This document shows positions 55,975 through 64,000 of a stretch of 64,000 bases of DNA, piece after piece. The DNA comes from Aurelia coerulea (lineage: Eukaryota; Cnidaria; Scyphozoa; Semaeostomeae; Ulmaridae), in assembly GCA_039566865.1 (NCBI GenBank), contig CM076958.1, positions 9,462,501 through 9,526,500 of the forward strand. The letters are read 5' to 3'. The position numbers were made by a program, and so were the translations under genes. The notes under the pieces were generated by a model. That model worked only from the letters and a program-made list of their open reading frames with translations. It ran no database searches and was not told the origin of the DNA. The first letter of the stretch is position 1. Every line of letters begins with the position of its first letter.

Positions 55975-56850
55975 ATCATTGATGAAACGTTTCAAAGCAG
56001 ACCAAAGTCTCCACCGACAGTACTCTGAAACAATAGAGTCTTATGTGAATCGAGGCTATGCACGAAGATTGACCAAAGAAGTGAAGGTCATTTCAACCAA
56101 CAAGACTTGGTATTTGCCACATCATGCAGTCGTCAATCCAAATAAGAAGAAAGTTAGAGTTGTTTTCGATGCAGCATCCTCATTTAAGGGTGTGAGCCTG
56201 AATGACAGCTTGGTTACTGGCCCAGATTTTCTTAACAGTTTGATTGGTGTGTTGCTGAGATTCAGAAGCAAAGCAGTTGCCTTGGTAGCTGACATAGAAG
56301 CGATGTTTCATCAAGTTCTTGTTAAAGAAAGTGACCGTGACGCCTTGAGATTCCTATGGCAAAATGGTATTCATACGGAAGAAGAACCAGATGTCTACCA
56401 AATGCAAGTGCATATCTTTGGTGCAAAGGATTCACCATCCTGTGCCTCATATGCACTAAGGAAGACAGCGTTGGACAACAGAGACAAGTTTAGCACTGAA
56501 TGCATTGAGACTACACTACGAAACTTCTATGTCGATGACCTCCTGGTTTCAGTCAATACAGAACCAGAAGCCATTGCCCTCGCTGAAGAATTGATGAGAA
56601 TGATGAAATGTGGTGGATTCAACCTGACAAAGTTCATCAGCAATTCAAAGAAAGTAATAGCAGCATTGCCAAGATCTGCATTGGCCAAACCTGACCTCGA
56701 CGTATGTCTGGATTCCCTCCCAACTGAACGAGCGCTTGGAGTTCGCTGGAACATCGAGAAGGATGCCTTTGTGTTTGCCACTATCAAAAAAGAAGTTCCT
56801 GCTACCAAAAGAGGGATTCTGAAGTTGGTGAGCTCCATATTTGACTTCTC
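55955..56850 (+). pseudogene. BEL/Pao reverse transcriptase
   Basis: Frame of the ORF 55880-56935; useful sequence begins near 55955 (ERRFKSLMKRFK). RT blocks: WYLPHHAVVNPNKKKVRVVF, DAASSFKGVSLNDSL, ALVADIEAMFHQVLV (catalytic Asp, motif A), FGAKDSPSCASYALR (motif B region), FYVDDLLVS (YVDD, motif C) and LTKFISNSKKV. A frameshift near 56848, in the SSIFD block that joins RT to RNase H, makes the last 28 codons spurious. The order and the SSIFD/APF linker are characteristic of BEL/Pao. Confidence 0.88.
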
Positions 56851-56883
56851 GGTTTTCTTGCTCCATTCATTATACCAGCTAAG

Positions 56884-59043
56884 ATGTTGTTGCAAGAGCT
56901 ATGGAGAAGAAAGCTTGGATGGGATGATGATATAGATGAAGACCTGAAGACATCTTGGAGGAAATGGCTGGATGCTCTTGACTCGATAGGCAACTTTATG
57001 ATACCACGAAGATACGTCAATGAAGAAGTTGTCGAATACCAGCTACACTTATTTGCTGATGCTTCAGAACACGCATTTGGTGCTGTGGCGTATCTCTTGT
57101 GCATACACTCGTCAGGAAGAAAGTCCTGCAGTTTTGTGATGTCGAAAACACGTCTCGCCCCTTTGAAGACCTTGACAATAGTCAGATTGGAGTTGCAGGC
57201 AGCGGTTCTTGCAGTCTGCCTACACAGTGCTATTCAAGCCGAATTTCATTTGGAAACAAGCTCCACACACTTTTGGACAGACTCCATGATTACTCTACAG
57301 TACATAAGAAATGAAAACAGGAGGTTGAAGACCTTTGTAGCAAATCGTGTGGCTGAAATCCGCGAAAACACAAAGCCAAGCCAGTGGCACCATATTGATG
57401 GGAAAGAAAATCCAGCAGATGACTGCTCTCGAGGCCTGCACGTTTCAAAAATAACTCCTGAAAGCAGATGGTTGAATGGACCGGCGTTTCGATGTCATGA
57501 TGGGATCATTTGGCCTGAAGAACAAGACCAATGTTCACTAGCAGAAGAAGACCCTGAAGTGAAAAAGGAAAGGATTTTGGCCACAAAAACTGCTGTTTTG
57601 CACCAGTCTCCGATAGAAATTGGTGACTTCTCCACTTGGAAGAGACTCACAAGAATTATGTCATGGGTTCTCAGAGCGTGCAAGATGTTCAAAAAACAGA
57701 TTTCGTCAAAACCAAAGATGACCTTCACTTCCCTAGATCCGACAGAAAGTGACGCTGCAATCAAACTATTGGTTCGTCATGTACAACAAGCTGCATTCTC
57801 TGAAGAATTCCAAGCTCTACAAGATGAGACGAGGAAGCTGAAAGGTCGCTTGAAAGCTCTCAATCCATTCATTGATAAAGAAGGACTGCTAAGGGTTGGT
57901 GGAAGATTGAAACATGCACCTATAGACTACTCCGCCAGACATGAACTGATCCTTCCTGCTAGACATCACTTGACAACCCTGTTGATACGTCATGAACATG
58001 AGCAGTTTGCCCATGCAGGTTCTGAATTCACATTGGCTGAGATTCGTCACAGTTACTGGATTGTAAAAGGCCGGTCAGCTGTTAGGAAGGTCATACACAA
58101 CTGCATGCATTGCAAGAAAGAGCGAGCAAGGCCAGCAATTCCCATCATGGCTGATTTGCCGGAATTCAGAATTGCAGTTGGGGAGCCTCCCTTTAGTCAT
58201 GTTGAAGTTGATTTCTTTGGACCAATGCAAGTCAAACGAGCCAGATCTACTGTGAAGCGATGGGGATGCATTTTCACATGTCTTGTAGTGAGAGCAGTGC
58301 ATCTGGAAGTCGTAGAGAGTCTTGAAACAGATGCCTTCATCAATTCACTTGAGCGCTTTATGAATAGAAGAGGGCATCCTAACTTAATTGTGTCTGACTG
58401 TGGCAGCAATTTTCGTGGTGCAGACAGAGAGCTGAAAGTCTGTTTAAAGGAACTAGATCAGGAAAAGATCAAAACATTTGCTTCTAACAGACGTGTCAAG
58501 TGGAAATTCAACCCACCGAGTTCTCCTCACATGGGTGCTGCTTGGGAGAGACTAGTACGGTCAGCCAAGACGGCACTGAAGGCTATTTTGAAAGGAAGGC
58601 TGGTAGATGACTTCAGTCTTGCCACAATCTTTACAGAAGCTGAGGGCATAATGAACAGCAGACCACTCACGGCTACAAGCGATGACATTAATGATCTAGA
58701 GGCCTTGACTCCAAACCATTTTCTTCTTGGCCGTGCCAGCCCAAATCTGCCCCCTGGAATATTCTACGAGACTGATATAAGCAATCGGAAGAGATGGCGT
58801 CAAGTACACATGTTGACGGAGCACCTTTGGAGACGATTCCAACGTGAATATCTGCCTACACTAACTAAAAGACCCAAATGGAGAAACTCTGAAGCAAGAG
58901 TGCAGTGCGGAGATTTGGTTCTACTCCAAGATCAAAATGCAGCAAGAGGTAAATGGCCCTTGGCAAGAATCGTGAAATTGGTTCCCGGTAGAGACGGCAG
59001 AACTAGAGTAGCAGAAGTAAAAACCAAAGTCATTAGAAAATAA
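56884..59043 (+). pseudogene. BEL/Pao RNase H and integrase
   Basis: The 719-codon frame is intact to the stop. RNase H: LHLFADASEHAFGAVAYL, RLELQAAVLAV, FWTDSMITLQYI, ENPADDCSRG. Integrase: an N-terminal HHCC zinc region (HEHEQFAHAG ... CMHCKK), then the DDE core with FSHVEVDFFGPM (Asp about 442), SDCGSNFRG (Asp about 504) and HMGAAWERLVRSA (Glu about 555). C-terminal blocks: LTPNHFLLGR, WRRFQREYLPTL and GDLVLL. Integrase would insert the cDNA. This part looks undamaged, in contrast to gag and RT. Confidence 0.9.
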
Positions 59044-59146
59044 ATGGTCTGGGGACTTCGCGCGCGTCAAAGGATGCCGCGCTTTATGTTGAGCCTGACA
59101 ATATGCAGAGTAATCGAAGCGTGACAGTGCACACACGGAAAACAAG
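59044..59146 (+). promoter_or_regulatory. GC-rich leader of the zinc-finger gene
   Basis: About 100 bp between the BEL/Pao integrase stop and the ATG at 59147. It is locally CpG-rich (CTTCGCGCGCG at about 59058, GATGCCGCGC), in contrast to its surroundings. The ATG has purines before it (ACAAGATGG). A promoter or transposon end here is inference; no TATA box was seen. Confidence 0.3.
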
Positions 59147-59275
59147 ATGGCAGCCGTAAACAACAGAAATCAAGATTTGGTGGAAGGAGACGATCTGGAT
59201 GCCATCTTAAACTTGCTTGAGAGTGATTTATTGGAACAAGAACTGGAAGATGATTTTTTAGAAGCTATCAAAGAT
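59147..59275 (+). CDS. C2H2 zinc-finger gene, exon 1 (acidic N-terminus)
   Basis: 43 codons from ATG in a good initiation context (AAGATGG) to donor gtatgt, phase 0. The product is very acidic (LVEGDDLDAILNLLESDLLE and onward), which could act as an activation or interaction region. The frame runs on past the donor to a stop at 59327, which I read as intron. The gene begins right after the BEL/Pao integrase and converges on a P-type transposase. Confidence 0.65.
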
Positions 59276-59371
59276 GTATGTATAACAATAGAACCTACTG
59301 TGTATATCTGTGTGATTTATTTTGGATGAATGCAAAGCCAAGACAGTTCTAAGGCAATTATTTCGCTACAG

Positions 59372-59465
59372 GCCACAAATAGGAAGTACAGGTCATGTCT
59401 CCGTTCGGTTTTAGCGTTTGAGCAACGGAGTCTTTATAGGAAGCAAGTTACTTTGGCTAGATTTG
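59372..59465 (+). CDS. C2H2 zinc-finger gene, exon 2 (basic)
   Basis: Acceptor tttcgctacag precedes 59372 and donor gtatgg follows 59465. 94 nt encode ATNRKYRSCLRSVLAFEQRS then LYRKQVTLARF, a basic, Arg-rich segment that contrasts with the acidic exon 1. Phase 0 at the start fits exon 1. Phase 1 at the end fits exon 3 if the acceptor at 59759-59760 is used. No family is recognised. Confidence 0.6.
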
Positions 59466-59760
59466 GTATGGATTATTATTGCTATAGTTTTATAATTATT
59501 TAAATCAGAAAGCATGTATTTTGCTTGTTTTTAGGACATCGGTTCTGGTAGTAGTCGGTGAAGTTATGCTCTTTGCCTGGTGTGGTGTGCTCAGAAGTCT
59601 ATACACTAGTATATGCCAGTAATGCCACATGTGACATTAACCCAGTTATGAACAACAGTGTTTGCTGTACCAACATTGCAATATTATCTCTGGACATTTG
59701 GAAACAAAACAATACCCTACAAATAGAATAACGAAGAATACATTTTTTTGCAGGTTGAAG

Positions 59761-60815
59761 GTGGTGATTTCAAATGTACATTGTGCCCCAAAGTTTGCAA
59801 ATCACAAAGAGGTTTGACCAGGCACCAAAATTCCAAGCACAAGCAAGAAAGAGAACAAAATGATATCCTTCCAGGGGATGTAAGTGAAAATGATGAAATA
59901 GATCCTGCTCTATTTCTTGCACTTGTCAATGAAAGCATCAAACTGCTTTCAGAGGGCATGTGCTTTCCTGCTGCTTTTCGCAAACAGTTTGAAATTTTCA
60001 AATTTTCTAATGCTACTGATGGAAGCACAAAACAGAAAATTGTTGACCAGATATGGAAAATTTGGAATGCTTTGAAGCAGGCAGGAAATGTTGAGAAATT
60101 TTATGCAACATTTTATGCAACTGTTGTCCCAAAAGCAAGCATGTTGTTTTCTCCCCTGAGTGCCCATGGTGCAACACTTCTATGCACAAAACTTGCAGAC
60201 AAAATTGCTGCAAGCACTAGATCAAAGGAACATAAAACTATGCCCAATGCAAAGTCTCTTTCAGATAAGGAAAAGGCTTCCCTGCAGTTCCTTGGTGGGT
60301 ATGTTTTTTACAATTTGAACAGAAAAATTTTCAATTCAAAGCACCACAAGACAGAAATTGGGCAACAGCATCTGTCAATATTGCAAGCCGGACGAGCTGA
60401 TAACAATGAAGGATGCCCTCAGAAACTCGTTGATAGCCTTAATCGAGGAGGACTTTGGAAGATTAATGAGACATGCCAAAAAATTCTCACAATAGCTGAA
60501 CTGAAGTTTCTCGCCTTCACAAATGTAGGGGTCACAAAAAATATCGATTCCAAAAAACTTGTTAGCGAATTATGTGTTGACCAAGATTTATTGGCTTTGT
60601 ATCAGACCTTACTAAGTTCTGCTGCTTTACCAGTAGATAAGGATGTTGCAAAAGATGTTCTTGAAAGAATATTGATTTTGTTCATAAAAGTGCGCTCATT
60701 CTCGTATGCAAAAGACATTGTGAACAAATTCAAGATCAACCAGAGGAAAGCCAGATCTAAGGCATTGAGGAAAGAAATTCAAAGAGAAACTGAGAAGCCA
60801 TGTACGAAAGAATAG
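59761..60815 (+). CDS. C2H2 zinc-finger gene, exon 3, partner gene of the P-type transposase
   Basis: The acceptor is after gttgaag at 59760; the AG six bases upstream would put exon 2 out of frame. The exon starts GGDFKCTLCPKVCKSQRGLT with a C-x2-C-x12-H-x4-H finger. About 320 residues of helical sequence without a known domain follow (LQFLGGYVFYNLNRKIFNSK, LVDSLNRGGLWKI, FIKVRSFSYAKDI). It ends basic (NQRKARSKALRKEIQRETEK). With exons 1-2 the protein is 425 residues, uninterrupted. Proteins with the GGYV ... SLNRGGLW ... RSFSYAKDI layout seem familiar to me as transposon-borne genes of marine invertebrates, but that is memory. The role is unknown; binding the element's DNA is a guess. Confidence 0.7.
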
Positions 60816-61699
60816 TAACCATATGAAACTTGCAGTGAACTTGTAACTTTATAGAATATTTGAAAGTTCTCAAAAACATCAGTTGATTAGTTACCTACAG
60901 TATGCACCATTGTTAGAACCAGCTTTTTGCAAAAAACAAAGAATTGCCTATATTCAAGTTGCACACGTTTGTTATAAGAAACTGTCATCAAGCCATATTA
61001 CTAAAAGTTTCTCATTTCTAAATTCAACATGAAATGTTTTCACTTTTTAGTACCAAAAGTTTCTTAATTTGTTTCTTATTTTTCAAATGCATCGAGTTTC
61101 TTGACATATTAAGAAACCTTATCTAGCAATAAACAGTATTCTATTATGTTCAAAACATAAACGGTTAGTTAATATTACTCAAGAATAGATGTTCAATTAT
61201 ATATCTGCCTTGATATCCTTGCATTTGACTTAAAAACATGTCTCAATCTCAGACATACTTTAGTAGTAGAGTTTCTTAAAATTTTAGCTATCTTAGTGAT
61301 AGTTTCTTATCAAACCAGTTTCTTATAAAAAACCATGTGCAAACAGTTACCTATATTATCAAATTATCACAAGTTTCTGACCGCTAAGTTTAGGACAAAA
61401 TTTTTAGGGGACTATTATCTCAAAACAGCTATTTGTAAAGCTCATCACTATTTTCAGGAAAATTTGATATTTCAAACTAAACTGTCATAAAGCTGTCATC
61501 TATATTTGATATATATTTTGTATTTTTGATACAACACAAATTGTTCTTCTACAGAACAACTAGCGCTTTAAGGAAGCTTTTAGAGCAAACTTTGAAAATT
61601 TTCTTAAGTCCCTACAGTATACACGAAATTTGTATCAAATCCTGTAATGATTACAAACACTCTGTTAAAAACCAAATTCTACCAAAAAGCATCAAGGTG
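60816..61699. other. Intergenic region between convergent genes, AGTTTCTTA cluster
   Basis: The two genes end at about 60815 and 61700, pointing at each other. The 0.9 kb between contains seven or more AGTTTCTTA-like words (61007-61390) and is AT-rich, so it should hold both polyadenylation sites. A 102-codon plus-strand ORF (61526-61834) is the antisense of the transposase end and is not a gene. Confidence 0.55.
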
Positions 61700-63455
61700 T
61701 TAATTGTTATGTACAACACAGAAGTCATTATGCTCAACTTTTTTCTTTGTTTTTATTGCCTCATGTTCCACATCATACCATCTGGTTTCATTCTTGTTTC
61801 TTTTCCTTCCTTTGGTGTTTCCCCTGACTGGTAGAATAGATCGCTGGATCCTTAGCTTGTTTGCATTGTAACCAAAGTCCCGGATACTTGGGTTATCACA
61901 TCTTCTGCCAAGTCCTCTCTGCCTCCCGAAATATTCCTCAACAGGATCCTGGCAAAACCTGTTTGTTAGGATATAACTGGCACCACTTCTCAGTAAAAAT
62001 TTTGTGACATCAACAAGGGAATATGTGCTTAATTTAAGACCCTCATATGTTTGCCAAGCAATGAACATTTTTCCTTTTGCACTTCCATCAAATTCACCTT
62101 CTCTTTGATCTATGCTTTCTTTCCAAGACTTCAAATATCCCAGGAACTCCTCCTCCAACCACTGGAATCTTTGGTCATCTACATCTGTGTATGGTTTCAG
62201 AAAATCCTTTCTTTGAAATTCTCCTTCCTTCAAACTTGTGACATTGAAGCAATCAAAAAAGCTGTCAATCATCTCACAAAATTGGGCAGTTGCCAGGGTA
62301 TTGGTAGCTGAAAATTCTCGCAAACTGTTGCCATGGTTTTACTTAAAACCTGCGCTGCAAGATCTACCCTCATTACTGAATAAGAGTTGAGCAGTATGTG
62401 GTCAGCAGTCAACTTGGGTAAAAGGTGAAGACCATTCTCCTGGTCTTTGTAATACATACTCGAGATGTGGCTCCACAGCATATCCTGGCCATTGTTCCAC
62501 ACATACCTCGTCTGGCGACCAGATCCAGAATGGAACAAACAGTTTCTGCTTGTCTTAACCAGATGTGGTGCATCACTGAAAAAGAAGATGTTTCTATCCT
62601 CAGCATAGATATTAGGGGCTTTGTAAACCAAATCTCTCTCATTCTCTGTTTTCATTTCACCATGCATTTTGATAAACCTACGGTTAGGTGAGGCACCATC
62701 TGCAGTGGCAACAACTACGGCAAGTTCGCAGCTTATTTCACAGATTGCAACTGCTCTCCAAAATATTGAGAAAAGCTGAATGGAAGTTATGGCTTCAGTT
62801 GCAAAATATCCAATCACAAACTGTAGCTTGGAGCAAATGCCTCGCACCATGAAGACTAGCGCATGTGTGGCTATGTTATCTTGTGCATCAAGAGTGGCAT
62901 AATTTATGCCAGGGTCCCCAAGATCAACATATCCGATTAGCTCTCCAGAATGTTTGTCCCAGACAAGTCCACTTTGTACCTTCATTTCATCAAATAGGAT
63001 GGAAACATACCTTTCAAATGATTGATATGGCTTTACCATATTTGCCAAAGTTTCTACAATTTCTGGGTTGAATCCTGTCTTGGGCTTTATAGCATTGCTA
63101 TAACTCCTCAACTGCCTTCGGCTGGGGAGCTCAATGATTCCACTGCCATTAAAAGTTCCTCTAAGTTCATCATATGCAGATGAAGATTTGCATGCTATTG
63201 ATAGGCACCATCTAATAATCATTGGATGATATCTTCTGCCACTTGCAGCCCTTGGGGAATTCTTTTGTTGCTGCTGCCAGAATAATTTCATGAAGGGGCT
63301 CATTTTGTCACTGTTTTCAGTTATCACAGTCAAAAGATCATGGCTGAGGTCTGGAGTGATTTCCAGGCTATTGTTACAGATTTCCTTCTCCATTTCAGTA
63401 ATTTTTGCCTCTAACTGCTTACACTTCAATCTTTGAGCTTGTGTAGCCCTCCGTA
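61700..63455 (-). pseudogene. P-superfamily (THAP9-like) transposase, N-terminal domain missing
   Basis: Minus strand. Block 1 (63429-62269, frame open back to about 63455): a coiled coil, QLEAKITEMEKEI, then HPMIIRWCLSIACKSSSAYD, LPSRRQLRSY, VSILFDEMKVQSGLVWDKHS, GELIGYVDLGD, FFFSDAPHLVKTSRNCLF and NNGQDMLWSHI. Block 2 (62323-61700): TLATAQFCEMIDSFFDCFNV, RFCQDPVEEYFGRQRGLG then NPSIRDFGYN. These are hallmark blocks of P-element/THAP9 transposases, including the acidic residue in FDEMK and the C-terminal QDPxExxFGxxR box. The blocks are joined by a one-base frame change near 62330. A THAP DNA-binding domain should precede block 1; a probable LTR at 63460 takes its place. The enzyme cuts and pastes its own element. 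Confidence 0.85.
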
Positions 63456-63459
63456 TTCA

Positions 63460-63768
63460 TGGTAATTATACTCCATACGCAGGTCCGATAGAAGTCATGG
63501 AATACTCAAAACTTTATGCAAAGCTCCATCTTTCTTTCACTTCAAATCACAAAACTACACGATCGCGTGTTCTCACAACGATATACGACTACTTCTGTCG
63601 ACAATGGTTATGTTTATTTGTTTATTATAAAACACAGTAGGAATTAGGTGATGTGTTGTGCAACCCTAAACTTAGAACACAAAGGACAATAGTGCAATAC
63701 TTCCTACTAGTGTTCTCTGTTGGCATCATTAGAATCTTACTACAAAGGTTAGAGGTCACGTCCTTACA
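63460..63768 (-). mobile_element. Probable 3' LTR of an LTR retrotransposon
   Basis: On the minus strand the sequence runs TGTAAGGACG (start at 63768) to ATTACCA (end at 63460), so it begins TG and ends CA. It is preceded by a purine tract, TTTTTAGTAGGGGAGAG (63785-63769), and contains AATAAACAAATAAA (about 63626-63613) as a polyadenylation signal. The internal side of the element is off the right edge. The inner border (63460) is inferred from the TG...CA rule only. Confidence 0.55.
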
Positions 63769-64000
63769 CTCTCCCCTACTAAAAAGAATGTCGTCCCTGA
63801 CATAAAAGAAACATAAAACGGTTCCTTCAAGATCTTCGTCTTGTACAAAGTTTTGTTAAGCATCTCCTTCGGTCTTCCACAATAACAAATCAAAACTCTG
63901 TAGTTCTTCAACTGAAAAGGAGATTGACTCCTAGTAAACTGACAAAATGTTCTTCACTGAACTGTGAACTTTCGGAAACGAATCAAATTCAAGTCTGGTC
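63769..64000 (-). mobile_element. Internal 3' end of the LTR retrotransposon, polypurine tract
   Basis: Minus-strand sequence upstream of the probable LTR. Only the polypurine tract is recognisable. Short frames show no diagnostic motif, so Copia or Gypsy cannot be chosen. Confidence 0.4.

Larger units (their letters stand above)
51546..59043 (+). mobile_element. BEL/Pao-type retroelement, decayed, no LTRs visible
   Basis: Plus-strand gag and pol in the BEL/Pao order: Gag, zinc knuckle, aspartic protease, RT, RNase H, integrase and the C-terminal region typical of this group. It is interrupted by at least four frameshifts and one stop. LTRs were not found on either side. The sequence just after the integrase stop (TGGTCTGGGGA) could be a polypurine tract, but it is followed by the start of the zinc-finger gene. 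BEL/Pao elements are restricted to animals. Confidence 0.88.

Noticed and set aside
61526..61834. Plus-strand 102-codon ORF between the convergent genes
   Set aside because: It overlaps the transposase C-terminus on the other strand and has no motif.

Overview
This is metazoan nuclear DNA, AT-rich, with spliceosomal introns and no bacterial features. BEL/Pao, Penelope-like and P-superfamily elements occur together with a RASGRP-type signalling gene. That suits an invertebrate, and a cnidarian seems most likely, but the species is inference.

The host content is one plus-strand gene whose exons are easy to miss because they are short and far apart. Seven exons (2036-2133, 3887-4071, 4451-4531, 5779-5892, 25304-25419, 27173-27311, 46841-46877) encode, in order, the end of a CDC25-type RasGEF domain, a linker, two EF-hands and the first part of a C1 zinc domain. 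This is the order found in Ras guanyl-releasing proteins (RASGRP/CalDAG-GEF). The 5' exons and the rest of the C1 domain are not in the window. The two big introns (about 19.4 and 19.5 kb) are almost entirely transposable elements.

Intron fill, left to right: a TTAA-flanked foldback family (1-808, 4929-5723); a TA-flanked long-inverted-repeat family (909-1656, 27884-30729, 39734-40678); a PHD-containing CR1-like LINE (about 6730-11710); a LINE with a 2A-like motif at its N-terminus (about 12900-17428); a Penelope-like fragment with a hammerhead-like RNA motif (17455-18360); several 3' LINE stubs; an L2-like LINE on the minus strand (19318-21893); a three-level nest at 27.9-30.7 kb; a 5'-truncated Penelope-like element split by an L2-like LINE (31.4-35.0 kb); a minus-strand LINE (35971-39130); and a LINE (41024-45929) carrying another LINE (42065-44105) in the same reading frame.

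Right of 51.5 kb lies a decayed BEL/Pao-type retroelement (51546-59043). Its Gag contains a 33-residue tandem repeat, its gag-pol is broken by several frameshifts, and no LTRs are visible. It is followed at once by a two-gene unit: a three-exon C2H2 zinc-finger gene (59147-60815, plus) converging on a P-superfamily (THAP9-like) transposase (61700-63455, minus). I read this pair as one transposon with two genes; it is the most interesting unit in the window. A probable LTR of another retroelement (63460-63768, minus) cuts off the transposase N-terminus.

Limits: exon ends were placed by splice consensus and by remembered family architecture. Element classes rest on motif recognition; no database was searched.
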